64,000 nucleotides of DNA from Myroides guanonis (GTDB taxonomy: Bacteria; Bacteroidota; Bacteroidia; Flavobacteriales; Flavobacteriaceae), in contig NZ_FORU01000003.1 in the NCBI RefSeq assembly GCF_900114085.1, forward strand, positions 186,001 through 250,000, in the 5' to 3' direction. The position numbers and the translations under genes were made by a program. The notes beneath the pieces are model-generated. The model made no database searches. It was given only the letters and a program-made list of their open reading frames with translations, and was not told the origin of the DNA. How positions within the stretch are numbered: position 1 is the stretch's first letter; each line of letters starts with the position of its first letter. Positions 41,843 through 50,442 of the stretch are shown here, one piece after another.

Positions 41843-41883
41843 CACTCGCTTCTCAGAAAGAAACATTCTTAAAGAGATTAAAC

Positions 41884-41956
41884 GCGAAAATAGCTCAGTT
41901 GGTAGAGCGCAACCTTGCCAAGGTTGAGGTCGCGGGTTCGAACCCCGTTTTTCGCT
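41884..41956 (+). tRNA. tRNA-Gly (GCC)
   Basis: 73 nt. Acceptor GCGAAAA/TTTTCGC, D arm GCTCAGTTGGTAGAGC, anticodon stem CAACC/GGTTG with loop TTGCCAA (GCC), T arm GCGGG-TTCGAAC-CCCGT, discriminator T; CCA not encoded. First gene of a two-tRNA transcript. Confidence 0.97.
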
Positions 41957-41972
41957 CAACATAAAAGTATTT

Positions 41973-42058
41973 GCTCGAGTGGTGGAAGTGGTAGACACGC
42001 TGGACTTAAAATCCAGTGAGCAGTAATGTTCGTGCGGGTTCAAGTCCCGCCTCGAGTA
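41973..42058 (+). tRNA. tRNA-Leu (TAA)
   Basis: 86 nt with a long variable arm as expected for Leu. Acceptor GCTCGAG/CTCGAGT, anticodon loop CTTAAAA (TAA) in the stem CTGGA/TCCAG, T arm GCGGG-TTCAAGT-CCCGC, discriminator A; CCA not encoded. 16 bp after tRNA-Gly. Confidence 0.97.
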
Positions 42059-42060
42059 CA

Positions 42061-42096
42061 AAAATCCTAAACAGTTTTGTTTAGGATTTTTTTTTG
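42061..42096 (+). terminator. terminator of the tRNA-Gly/Leu transcript
   Basis: 12-bp stem (42061-42072 with 42079-42090), loop AGTTTT, then T run; starts 2 bp after the tRNA-Leu. Confidence 0.92.
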
Positions 42097-42167
42097 CCCT
42101 ATCCCAAGGGTGCAGTTCCAAAAAATCAGACAAACAAATAACACCTAATACTTGTATTTTAAATAAT

Positions 42168-42557
42168 ATGAGCGCATTCGTCATTAGCCTCAAAGAAAAC
42201 GGCAAATTCAAATACACCTTTAATTCTAGAAAAGGAAACACAGTTCTCACTAGCATGGAATACACCAGCAAGGAAGCCATTCATGGGACCATAAACTTTT
42301 TAAAACAAAACATCGACAGAGTAGCATTCTATAAATTCAGAACACCAAGTGGAAAGTTCTTCTTCAAACTTGCTATCGAAGACAATATTTATGCCACTAG
42401 CAGAAAATTCAATACAGAACTTCGGTTTCAAAAAGGTATAGAAGAAGTTGAACGAAGATTCTTAGAAGCAGAGATACTCGATTTCACTAGCGACGTATTC
42501 CCAGACCTAGCCGACGTATTCCCCACCACTGCCGTAAAAGCCATAGACCAACTTTAA
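42168..42557 (+). CDS. DUF1508/YegP-like protein
   Basis: 129 residues. The N-terminal ~55 residues match the DUF1508 (YegP) repeat: 'FVISLKENGKFKYTFNSRKGNTVLTSMEYTSKEAIHGTINFLKQN' (shown in parts: GKFKYTFN, NTVLTS, YTSKEAI). A second, weaker copy may run from ~58 to 105 ('KFFFKLAIED'). The C-terminal tail is acidic with 'DVFPDLADVFP'. YegP-type proteins are small, cytoplasmic, and of unknown function. It is a single gene between the tRNA terminator and a bidirectional terminator. Confidence 0.82.
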   Translation: MSAFVISLKENGKFKYTFNSRKGNTVLTSMEYTSKEAIHGTINFLKQNIDRVAFYKFRTPSGKFFFKLAIEDNIYATSRKFNTELRFQKGIEEVERRFLEAEILDFTSDVFPDLADVFPTTAVKAIDQL

Positions 42558-42659
42558 GCCAATATCCTCTGCAATCAATACATAGGCCTCACTCAATACA
42601 TAATGTCGCTAAAACCCCCTTTATTCACCTTAACAAGCACAAAAACTCAATCACGCATT

Positions 42660-42706
42660 AAAACATAAAAAAAGGACCGAGATAATCTCCGTCCTTTTTT
42701 TATGTT
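42660..42706. terminator. bidirectional terminator
   Basis: AAAAAAAGGAC and GAGA pair with TCTC and GTCCTTTTTTT (one C-C mismatch inside). It serves the YegP-like gene on the plus strand and clpX on the minus strand. Confidence 0.88.
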
Positions 42707-42713
42707 TAAAAAC

Positions 42714-43955
42714 TTAAGATGCCGCCTGCAAGCGTTGCATCAAATTTTTATTTAAAGCATTCTGTGTATATTCCAAATCAACACAAAACTCTTTAACCTC
42801 TGTCTGACTAGGTAATTCATACATTGCATCAGTTAAAATAGCCTCACATAAAGACCTCAATCCACGAGCCCCAAGCTTATACTCTAGAGCCTTATCAACA
42901 ATACAATCCAATGCTTCATCCGTAATTGTAAATGCGATACCATCCATCTCAAACAACTTCTCATACTGTTTTATAAGCGCATTCTTAGGCTCCGTTAAAA
43001 TAGCTCTTAACGTCTTTCTATCTAAAGGATCCATATGAGTCAACACCGGAAGACGCCCAATAATTTCCGGAATTAATCCAAAATCTTTCACGTCTTTCGG
43101 TATAATATATTGCATCAAATTCTCTCTATCCAACTGCTCATTCTCTTTTGAAGAACCATACCCAACAGCTTGAAAATTCAATCGCTTAGAAATTATACGT
43201 TCAATACCATCAAAAGCCCCACCAGCAACAAATAAAATATTTTTTGTATCAACCTCTATAAACTTTTGATCAGGATGTTTCCTTCCTCCTTTTGGTGGAA
43301 CATTTACAATACTACCCTCTAAAAGCTTCAATAAAGCCTGCTGCACCCCTTCACCAGAAACATCTCTAGTTATAGACGGATTATCTCCTTTTCTTGCAAC
43401 TTTATCAATCTCATCTATAAAAATAATACCTCGCTCTGCCTTCTCCACATCATAATCCGCAGCTTGCAATAATTTAGTCAAAATACCTTCAACATCCTCC
43501 CCTACATATCCCGCTTCTGTTAATACAGTTGCATCCACTATAGCCAAAGGAACATCCAACATACGAGCAATAGTTTTCGCCACCAACGTTTTACCTGTAC
43601 CAGTCTGACCAACCATCAAGATATTACTCTTTTCAATCTCAACCGCATCATCATCTTGCTCCTTTTCCTGCAACAGTCGCTTATAATGATTATAAACAGC
43701 AACAGACATCACTTTTTTTGTTTGTTCTTGACCTATAACGTAGTCATCTAAAAAAGAGCGAATCTCCATCGGTTTTCTCAACAAAAGCTCCTTCGACAAA
43801 TTCTCAAACTCAACACCTTCTTCTTCCTCAATAACAATCCCATAAGCCTGCTCCACACAACGATCACAAATATGCGCATCTACACCTGCTATCAAAATAC
43901 TTGTATCTGACTTAGGACGTCCGCAGAACGAACATCTCATTTCTTCTTTTGCCAT
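42714..43955 (-). CDS. clpX: ATP-dependent Clp protease ATP-binding subunit ClpX
   Basis: AAA+ unfoldase that feeds tagged proteins to ClpP in the cytoplasm. 413 residues. The N-terminal zinc-binding domain has Cys8, Cys11, Cys30 and Cys33. Walker A GQTGTGKT is at about 115-122, Walker B 'IIFIDEIDK' and the pore loop 'GYVGED' are present. The sensor 2 region 'GARGLRS' is intact. It lies 4 bp downstream of clpP and is cotranscribed with it. Confidence 0.97.
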   Translation of the reverse strand: MAKEEMRCSFCGRPKSDTSILIAGVDAHICDRCVEQAYGIVIEEEEGVEFENLSKELLLRKPMEIRSFLDDYVIGQEQTKKVMSVAVYNHYKRLLQEKEQDDDAVEIEKSNILMVGQTGTGKTLVAKTIARMLDVPLAIVDATVLTEAGYVGEDVEGILTKLLQAADYDVEKAERGIIFIDEIDKVARKGDNPSITRDVSGEGVQQALLKLLEGSIVNVPPKGGRKHPDQKFIEVDTKNILFVAGGAFDGIERIISKRLNFQAVGYGSSKENEQLDRENLMQYIIPKDVKDFGLIPEIIGRLPVLTHMDPLDRKTLRAILTEPKNALIKQYEKLFEMDGIAFTITDEALDCIVDKALEYKLGARGLRSLCEAILTDAMYELPSQTEVKEFCVDLEYTQNALNKNLMQRLQAAS

Positions 43956-43959
43956 TTAG

Positions 43960-44619
43960 TTATTCTCTAATTAAAACCTCATCAATCATTCCATAAGCCT
44001 TTGCCTCATGAGCTATCATCCAGTAATCACGATCACTATCATGATGAACCTTCTCCATAGTCTGTCCTGAATGCTTTGCAATAATTTCATACAACTCATC
44101 CTTCAACTTCATTATCTCTCTTGCAGTAATCTCAATATCTGACGCCTGCCCTTGAGCCCCTCCTAAAGGCTGATGTATCATCACTCTCGAATGTGGCAAT
44201 GCCGACCTTTTACCAGCAGCACCAGCACAAAGCAAAACTGCCCCCATTGAAGCTGCCATACCAGTACAGATAGTAGCTACATCTGGCTTAATAAACTGCA
44301 TAGTATCATAAATACCCAAACCAGCATACACCCCCCCACCTGGAGAGTTTACATAAATACTTATATCCTTTGAACTATCAACACTTTCCAAGAAAAGTAA
44401 TTGAGCCTGAATTATGTTTGCCACATAATCATCGATTGCCGTTCCCAAAAATATAATTCGATCCATCATTAACCTCGAAAACACATCCATAGAGGCAACA
44501 TTCATCTGACGTTCTTCAATTATATAAGGAGTCATACTACTTACAATCTTATCATAATACATACTATTAATACCATGATGTTTAGTAGCAAACTTTTGAA
44601 ATTCTTTACCGTAATCCAT
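43960..44619 (-). CDS. clpP: ATP-dependent Clp protease proteolytic subunit ClpP
   Basis: Serine protease that forms the 14-subunit degradation chamber. 219 residues. The catalytic triad is Ser124 (AASMGA), His149 (MIHQP) and Asp198 (SDRDYWM), at the same spacing as E. coli Ser97/His122/Asp171. The N-terminal ~27 extra residues include the cleaved propeptide region. First gene of clpP-clpX, behind a tig terminator. Confidence 0.97.
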   Translation of the reverse strand: MDYGKEFQKFATKHHGINSMYYDKIVSSMTPYIIEERQMNVASMDVFSRLMMDRIIFLGTAIDDYVANIIQAQLLFLESVDSSKDISIYVNSPGGGVYAGLGIYDTMQFIKPDVATICTGMAASMGAVLLCAGAAGKRSALPHSRVMIHQPLGGAQGQASDIEITAREIMKLKDELYEIIAKHSGQTMEKVHHDSDRDYWMIAHEAKAYGMIDEVLIRE

Positions 44620-44640
44620 AATTACTTTTTTAAATTATAT

Positions 44641-44679
44641 GAAAAAATAAGCGCCTTTCTGAAAAATCAGAAAGACGCT
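44641..44679 (-). terminator. terminator between tig and clpP
   Basis: 13-bp stem (44650-44662 with 44667-44679). The one imperfect pair is G-U on the minus-strand RNA but C-A on the plus strand, which assigns it to minus-strand transcripts. A T-rich exit follows. Confidence 0.85.
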
Positions 44680-44705
44680 CAAATATAGTTATTTTTTTAA
44701 AAAGA

Positions 44706-46031
44706 TTATTCTCCGTAAAGCTCCTTAACGAAATCTTTGTATGGAATCTCCTTAACTTTAGCTTTTACTTTATCATTGAACAATGCTAACATTTTCTCAT
44801 TCATAACCTGTTCAGAGATACGTTTCATTTCATCTTGATTAGATAAAACTCTACCAACAATGTTCTCTACATCTGCATCAGAAGGATCTGCTTGTCCAAA
44901 CTGAGCCATTTGCTGTTTGATTAATCCAGTAGTGTATTCTTTGATTTCTTCAAAATTTAATTGAAGATCATTCGATGTCATAATCTTACCTTCAATCAAC
45001 TGATAACGCAAACCTTTTTCTGATTTTTCATATTCTTCTGCCGCTTCAGCTTCTGACATAGGAGTATCACCAGCAGTTTGTAACCATTTTTTCAAAAATT
45101 CAGAAGGCAAATCAAACTCAGTAGACTCAATCAAATGCTCCAATACGTCATTCATGAATTTTTGATCAGCTTGAGTAGCAAATTGCTTTTCTGCATCCTC
45201 TTTGATTTTTTCTTTCAACTCTTCTACTGAAGTTACTTTTCCTTCACCAAACAACTTGTCAAAAAATTCTTGATTCAACTCGGCTTTCTCAGTAACATTG
45301 ATTTCATTTATTGTAAAAACCACATCGATTTCCAATCCGTGAACAGCATCATGATCCAACCCTAAGTACTGCATCAATTTATGTTCATCATCAAACAATC
45401 CTTTAGTATTTACAGTTACTTGATCTCCAACTTTTTTACCAATAAATTTCTTTTGATTCGTTTTTGTTCTAAAAGCAGTTACTGGGATAGTAACTTCACT
45501 GTTAACCCCAGCTTCTTCATTAACAAAAACACCTGCCATTTCATCTTCTTCCGAAACTACATCTTTAGAAACTAACTTTCCGTATTGTTTTTGAATATGC
45601 TCTATTTGCTCATCTAGCATTGCATCGTCAGCAATCACAGTATATTTCGTGATTTTATTTTTCCCTTCTAAATCAACAGTGAATTCAGGAGCAAGCCCTA
45701 ATTCAAAATCAAATGAAAGCACCTCAGCATCCCAATCAAAATTCTCATTTAGAACTGGTAGAGGATTTCCAAGAATATCCAACTTTTCTTCTACAAGATA
45801 ATTGTTTAGTTTGTCTTGCAAAATCTTATTAACCTCTTCAAACAATACAGCTTTACCATATTGTTTTTTAATCATCCCCATTGGAATTGCTCCTTTTCTA
45901 AACCCAGGAACATTTGCGTTCTTTTTGTAATCAGATAGAACCTTATCTACATTACCTTGATAATCTTCTTTTGCAAGCTCAATAGTAACAATTGCATTCA
46001 AAGCATCTACATTATTTCTTGTGATATTCAT
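44706..46031 (-). CDS. tig: trigger factor
   Basis: Ribosome-bound chaperone at the exit of the nascent chain tunnel. 441 residues. The N-terminal ribosome-docking signature 'GFRKGAIPMGMIKKQYG' is at about 42-58. The central PPIase domain is present but lacks the classic FKBP 'GD-V-ID--G' residues, as common in Bacteroidota. The C-terminal helical cradle runs from ~260. It is followed by a terminator and then clpP-clpX, the usual tig-clpP-clpX neighbourhood. Confidence 0.93.
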   Translation of the reverse strand: MNITRNNVDALNAIVTIELAKEDYQGNVDKVLSDYKKNANVPGFRKGAIPMGMIKKQYGKAVLFEEVNKILQDKLNNYLVEEKLDILGNPLPVLNENFDWDAEVLSFDFELGLAPEFTVDLEGKNKITKYTVIADDAMLDEQIEHIQKQYGKLVSKDVVSEEDEMAGVFVNEEAGVNSEVTIPVTAFRTKTNQKKFIGKKVGDQVTVNTKGLFDDEHKLMQYLGLDHDAVHGLEIDVVFTINEINVTEKAELNQEFFDKLFGEGKVTSVEELKEKIKEDAEKQFATQADQKFMNDVLEHLIESTEFDLPSEFLKKWLQTAGDTPMSEAEAAEEYEKSEKGLRYQLIEGKIMTSNDLQLNFEEIKEYTTGLIKQQMAQFGQADPSDADVENIVGRVLSNQDEMKRISEQVMNEKMLALFNDKVKAKVKEIPYKDFVKELYGE

Positions 46032-46056
46032 TTTAAGAGTTATTTACATAATAAAA

Positions 46057-46091
46057 TTGGGTTGCAAAAATAAATTATTTTTACAACCCAA
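46057..46091 (-). terminator. nested terminator-like hairpin at the tig promoter
   Basis: TTGGGTTG (46057-46064) pairs with CAACCCAA (46084-46091). The intervening A/T tract is itself self-complementary. On the minus strand it exits into TTTTATTAT. It lies after the holin-like gene and before tig, and the tig -7 word is inside it. Confidence 0.6.
46065..46072 (-). promoter_or_regulatory. tig -7 motif
   Basis: TATTTTTG on the minus strand (46072-46065), followed by CAACCC. A TTGG word lies 20 bp upstream (46093-46096 region). It gives a leader of about 28 nt. Confidence 0.6.
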
Positions 46092-46140
46092 CCAAGTTTT
46101 TAACTGTTTGTATTTCAATTAATAGAAAAGTTTTATAATT

Positions 46141-46488
46141 TTAAGCTTCTTTCTTTTGAAACATTCCGTTCACAAGCGATTGAACAAAGGTTAAAACAAT
46201 ACTAAACAGCAAAGCAGTCCAAAATCCTGAAACATGGAATCCTCCAACAAAGTAGGCAGCTAACATTATTATCACGGCATTTATAACAAACAAGAACAAT
46301 CCTAATGTAATCACTGTTGCTGGTAATGTCAAGAAAATCAATATGGGTTTTAAAAACATATTTAAAATCCCCAACACCACAGCTACCCACAATCCTGTTG
46401 TAAAGCTGTCTATTGTAACACCTGGTAAAAAATTCGCTAACAAGACCACAATTACAGTAGTCAACAATAATCTAATTACAAATTCCAT
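46141..46488 (-). CDS. phage-holin-family-4-like membrane protein
   Basis: 115 residues with four hydrophobic helices (about 5-22, 31-52, 57-80 and 88-108) and a 'GILNMFLKPILIFLTLPATVITLGLFLFVINA' block (NxxxKPIL, LPaTvxTLGLF), the signature of the four-helix 'holin superfamily IV' membrane family (PF04020-type). In Bacteroidota it is a chromosomal gene with no phage around; lysis function is not implied. It is 20 bp downstream of the GDSL gene, so likely in its operon. Role unknown. Confidence 0.85.
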   Translation of the reverse strand: MEFVIRLLLTTVIVVLLANFLPGVTIDSFTTGLWVAVVLGILNMFLKPILIFLTLPATVITLGLFLFVINAVIIMLAAYFVGGFHVSGFWTALLFSIVLTFVQSLVNGMFQKKEA

Positions 46489-46508
46489 AACATTTTTATT
46501 TAAATTAA

Positions 46509-48092
46509 TTAGTTACTCGGTAATAATGTAGGTCCTGGATAAGCTCCTGGATTCACTAAAGGAATTTTTGCATTATAATGTTTGTTAATTACATGCAAGA
46601 TTTCAGTAGCAACAAAAGCATATCCCCTCGCATTTGGATGAACCCCATCCAACGAGAACATCACCTTATTCAAATTACCCAATCCTGTAAAATAATCTGC
46701 CGTATAAATCTGTCCATCTGCAACTTTTATACCAACTACAGCTTTGTTCAAAATAGCATTCATATCTGCAACCGCAAGGTTTTTATCAGCAGCTACCGAT
46801 CTGACAATATTATTAAAGGCAATAGTAGCTGTTTTTACAGTACTTTGCTCCACTTGATTCAATACAAATTGATCTCCTATAGGGTACGTAACTCCTTTAA
46901 CGTTCAACATATCAATTAATTCTACACCGGTAGGTTCAAAAGCAGCTGCTCCAATTTGAGCTTTACTCGTCAAAAGCATTAAATCTTTGGCTGTTGCATG
47001 TCTAGCCTGACCATATGCATTTGCTATAAAATCTATAGCACTTTGAGGCAATCCTAACCCTGCATTAGCTAAAGCAACTTTCAAAACTGGAGCCATATCT
47101 ACCAATCCCTTATCTTGTATCAACAAAGGATTAGGTGTATTTTTCGACAACAACTGAAGCCTATCTCCTTGTCCTTGGCTTCCTAATATTTGTTTAAACA
47201 ACCCAATGAATTGATTTAATGCATCTACTTTTTCAGGTCCTCCCAAAAGTTCCACAGTAATCGGATTATAAGGAACCGTTGTAAAGAAAGGAATTGAAGT
47301 TACATCTGGAATAGTAGCCACCACTCCTTTTGCTCCATTAGCCGTTAAACCATCAACAATCTGCTTATAAGCCACACTAAACAATCCTGGATCTGTAATA
47401 TCATTCCCACCATAAGTTCTCGGATCTGGATTCCCTACTCTATCAACACCTTCCCCTCCTGACGTAGCATAAGACAACACATCATTTGCTCCAATCCAGT
47501 TTGTAAAAAAAGTAGGCTTCATACTCATCGCATCTTCCAAAACCGACGCCGAAGGTTGGGTTGCATGTCTAACAAAATATGGGTTAGCCGTCTTATTTGC
47601 AACACCTGCTATATCACCATACCCCTTTAGCAACAAATGAAAAACTTTTGCATTGGGCACCCCCATATTATTATAAGCTCTCGCTTGCAATTTTGACACT
47701 TCAATAGTAGGTGTACCTTTTATATTTTCTGGAGAACTAGTCGCCATATTCATAATCAATCGAGTAGACACACCTGGTATTTGATTTCCCCCTAACAACA
47801 ATCCTCCAACATTCGAAATATCATCTTCAAAAGACGGTTGTGTAAAAGAGCCGCCACCAACAACTTCGAATTGCTTGGCTAAAATATTCGGAAAAGAATA
47901 TTGCTGCCCCGACTTAAATATAGTTCCATCCATAAATCCAGAAGTCAATGAATTCCCCACTGCAACATATACAGAGAAATCTGCATCTCCGTTCGTATAA
48001 GTATCTGCATTTATCTCATTATCGAACGATGGCTCACATGACACTAAAGCTATAACAAAAAGTGGCAACGCATAAATATATCTTTTTTTCAT
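46509..48092 (-). CDS. SGNH/GDSL-type lipoprotein hydrolase
   Basis: 527 residues. A lipobox (ALVSC, Cys19) indicates a lipoprotein. Block I reads 'VAVGNSLTSGFMDG' (GNSL in place of GDSL, catalytic Ser), block III 'WIGANDVLSY' (oxyanion Asn) and block V 'DGVHPNARGYAFVA' (catalytic Asp/His). All key residues of the SGNH fold are present. It is probably a secreted esterase or lipase. The gene follows a FadL-type outer-membrane transporter by 18 bp, which suggests lipid hydrolysis coupled to uptake (inference). Confidence 0.9.
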   Translation of the reverse strand: MKKRYIYALPLFVIALVSCEPSFDNEINADTYTNGDADFSVYVAVGNSLTSGFMDGTIFKSGQQYSFPNILAKQFEVVGGGSFTQPSFEDDISNVGGLLLGGNQIPGVSTRLIMNMATSSPENIKGTPTIEVSKLQARAYNNMGVPNAKVFHLLLKGYGDIAGVANKTANPYFVRHATQPSASVLEDAMSMKPTFFTNWIGANDVLSYATSGGEGVDRVGNPDPRTYGGNDITDPGLFSVAYKQIVDGLTANGAKGVVATIPDVTSIPFFTTVPYNPITVELLGGPEKVDALNQFIGLFKQILGSQGQGDRLQLLSKNTPNPLLIQDKGLVDMAPVLKVALANAGLGLPQSAIDFIANAYGQARHATAKDLMLLTSKAQIGAAAFEPTGVELIDMLNVKGVTYPIGDQFVLNQVEQSTVKTATIAFNNIVRSVAADKNLAVADMNAILNKAVVGIKVADGQIYTADYFTGLGNLNKVMFSLDGVHPNARGYAFVATEILHVINKHYNAKIPLVNPGAYPGPTLLPSN

Positions 48093-48110
48093 AATATTTA
48101 CTTTTAACTA

Positions 48111-49358
48111 TTAAAAACTATAAGATAATCCTAGTCCTGCAGCAAAGACACTTGAAAGATAAGTCCCTCCAAACGAAACAGGATTCCCATCTTCCATGTA
48201 ATAATCATATGAATTATTGGTCTCACTAAAATGCAAGTAAGAAACCACAAAGTCTACAGCGAACTTATTAGCAAAAGTATAAGTAAGCCCACCTGTATAA
48301 GCACGTGAATCATTACGCGGAGTTTCTGGTGCGAAATAACCATCTTGTACAGGACTCTCATCATAATACCATCCAAGCCTAAAATCCCATTTATCATTAG
48401 CTGCATATTGCATTCCTAAACGATATGTACTAGAGTCTTTATAATTTCTTGGATTAACTGATGTCCCAATTGCAGGATTATCAAATTCTATAACTAGAGC
48501 ATCATAGGCCCTCCAATAAGTCCTATTATAATCAAAGGCAAACAACCACTTGTTAAATTCATAAGAAGCCCCCACAGTTAGTTCAGCAGGTAATGGCATC
48601 GAAGCTTTAATACCGCCATCTACAAACATATCTTTTCCAAAAGCGGGAACATCATTAAATTTGGCTTTACCCTCATCTGCTTTCATAATTATTTCAGAAC
48701 GATAATTCAATCCCATTCTAAAATGTTCATCCAAACTCACCAAGAATCCTGCAGTATACCCCCAAGCATGAACACCCTTCGCTTCGATAGTAACATCTGT
48801 TCGGTTTCCAGATTCATCAGTCATACTACGAGAAAGGTTTCTATTAAACTCCACTCCTCCGTTGACATAAATAGGTCCTCCTCCAAAACTAAAATGATCT
48901 CCTATTCTGACAGCTATGGTAGGCTGAAAGTATATGGCCTTCAAATCTATATTATTTACCAAATGAGACCCTTGCCAATCCCGGTCCCATTCAACAGCAC
49001 TTCCATATGGTGAATAAACAGCTAATCCTGCTGTCAACCAATCAGTGATTTTAGCTGAACCATAAACATAAAATGGTGTACCTATATTCTGGGTGCTATT
49101 TTCCCAATTATATGTTTCATTTTGAAACTTTGTATCAGCAACAAGTGCTGTCATTCCTGCTGAAAAATTAAACCTATCTTCCAAATAAACAGAAGCAGCT
49201 GGGTTAAAAAACATAGTTTCTGCATTTCCAATTACAGCAACTCCTGTGTGTCCCATCGCTAACTGTCTTTGACCTTGCATACTAATGCGGTATCCACCTG
49301 CAAAAGCACTTGATGCCACTAAAGAGATCATTGCTAATGAAATTATCCTTTTGACCAT
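48111..49358 (-). CDS. FadL/OmpP1/TodX-family outer-membrane transporter
   Basis: 415 residues with a signal peptide (…ASSAFAGGY). The mature N-terminus 'GGYRISMQGQRQLAMGHTGVAV' followed by 'ETMFFNPAAS' is the FadL signature, which inserts as a plug into the barrel. The rest shows about 14 amphipathic strands and ends in an aromatic residue (YSF). FadL proteins import long-chain fatty acids or other hydrophobic molecules. It is promoter-proximal in the FadL-GDSL-holin-like operon. Confidence 0.92.
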   Translation of the reverse strand: MVKRIISLAMISLVASSAFAGGYRISMQGQRQLAMGHTGVAVIGNAETMFFNPAASVYLEDRFNFSAGMTALVADTKFQNETYNWENSTQNIGTPFYVYGSAKITDWLTAGLAVYSPYGSAVEWDRDWQGSHLVNNIDLKAIYFQPTIAVRIGDHFSFGGGPIYVNGGVEFNRNLSRSMTDESGNRTDVTIEAKGVHAWGYTAGFLVSLDEHFRMGLNYRSEIIMKADEGKAKFNDVPAFGKDMFVDGGIKASMPLPAELTVGASYEFNKWLFAFDYNRTYWRAYDALVIEFDNPAIGTSVNPRNYKDSSTYRLGMQYAANDKWDFRLGWYYDESPVQDGYFAPETPRNDSRAYTGGLTYTFANKFAVDFVVSYLHFSETNNSYDYYMEDGNPVSFGGTYLSSVFAAGLGLSYSF

Positions 49359-49389
49359 AATTAATAGTTTTTTATATGTTTGTTAGTAT

Positions 49390-49419
49390 CAAATTTAAAC
49401 TTTTATAAGTATTTCACAA
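49390..49419 (-). promoter_or_regulatory. FadL-GDSL operon promoter
   Basis: On the minus strand TTG (49419-49417), a 19-bp spacer and TAAATTTG (49397-49390). The leader to the FadL start is ~25 nt. The 49359-49668 gap otherwise holds only the pdxJ operon terminator. Confidence 0.65.
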
Positions 49420-49585
49420 GTTTTTTCGTATTTATTTTCAACAATCCTATAGTGAAAAAACACAAATACACACTCAGAAAACGAACTTTCATTCTGATCA
49501 AAATTCCAAAATAAAGAACCTTAATAATAGAAAAACAATCGTCTTTAAATAAAGAAATCAAATTATAGATAGCTCAAAAACAAGA

Positions 49586-49622
49586 TTAAAAAAAAAGGTC
49601 AGAATTTCTTCCGACCTTTTTC
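49586..49622 (-). terminator. terminator of the pdxJ-hydrolase transcript
   Basis: AAAAAAGGTC and GAA pair with TTC and GACCTTTTT. The remaining pair is G-U only on minus-strand RNA, which assigns it to the genes ending at 49669. Confidence 0.8.
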
Positions 49623-49668
49623 CTTTATTAAAGATAAATTTATAGCATATATTTTTTAAAAGCATCTA

Positions 49669-50442
49669 CTACAGCGCTAAAAATCGCACCACTTCACTAA
49701 AAAAATCTTTTGGATTTTCCGCATGCAACCAATGTCCCGCATTTGCAATTTCAACTAAAGATGAATTCGGAAAATGTTTTAATATTAGCTCCTCATCTTT
49801 GCTCTGAATATAATTTGAATTAGCTCCTTTTAAAAATAACGTTTGTCCTTCAAAACTCATTTCTGCAGGCAATGCTTCTCCTATGACTTCTTGACTATCG
49901 ACAAACGCTTTTAAATTAAATCTAAACCCCAATTGTCCGGGTTCCACCCAATACAAACTCTTCATCAAAAACTGTCTTGTTCCCGAATCTGGCACATAAG
50001 CACTTAACACTTCGTCGACCTCAGCTCTAGACGGTTTTAAAGAAAAATCAATCGCACTAAGACCTGCCAAAATCTCTTGATGATGTGGTGCATATTGTCT
50101 TGGTGAAATATCAGCTACAATCAGCTTACTTACTCTTTCAGGATAACTCACCGCAAATTGCATAGCTACTTTACCACCCATTGAATGACCTAACACAACA
50201 GCCTCTTCCAATTGATTCGCATCCATATAATCTTTAACATCCTGAACCATATCAGTATACGTAAAAGCATCAGAATGAAAACTTCTTCCATGGTTTCTCA
50301 TATCCAACATGTGAACCTCAAACCCCTCTTCGGCAAATTTTATTCCTAAACTTTTCCAATTGTCTGACATACCTAAGAAGCCGTGAAGAATTAAGAATGC
50401 TTCTCCACTACCTTCTACTTTCGAATACACCATTTCTTTCAT
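49669..50442 (-). CDS. alpha/beta-fold hydrolase, YbfF-like esterase
   Basis: 257 residues, cytoplasmic. The nucleophile elbow is GHSMGG (85-90, Ser87). The oxyanion-hole HGFLG (20-24) and a 'DMRNHGRS' loop after strand 4 mark the YbfF class of acyl esterases. The catalytic His lies in 'NAGHWLHAENP' near residue 237. Substrate unknown. The start codon overlaps the pdxJ stop by one base (TAATG), so it is translationally coupled. A second in-frame ATG three codons later is a possible start. Confidence 0.92.
   Translation of the reverse strand: MKEMVYSKVEGSGEAFLILHGFLGMSDNWKSLGIKFAEEGFEVHMLDMRNHGRSFHSDAFTYTDMVQDVKDYMDANQLEEAVVLGHSMGGKVAMQFAVSYPERVSKLIVADISPRQYAPHHQEILAGLSAIDFSLKPSRAEVDEVLSAYVPDSGTRQFLMKSLYWVEPGQLGFRFNLKAFVDSQEVIGEALPAEMSFEGQTLFLKGANSNYIQSKDEELILKHFPNSSLVEIANAGHWLHAENPKDFFSEVVRFLAL

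Noticed and set aside
41834..42280. 148-codon minus-strand ORF over the tRNA-Gly/Leu genes
   Set aside because: It is an antisense reading of two tRNAs, a terminator and the 5' part of the YegP-like gene.
46141..46488. Prophage remnant suggested by the holin-like protein
   Set aside because: No other phage gene is near; the family is widespread as a normal chromosomal membrane protein in Bacteroidota.
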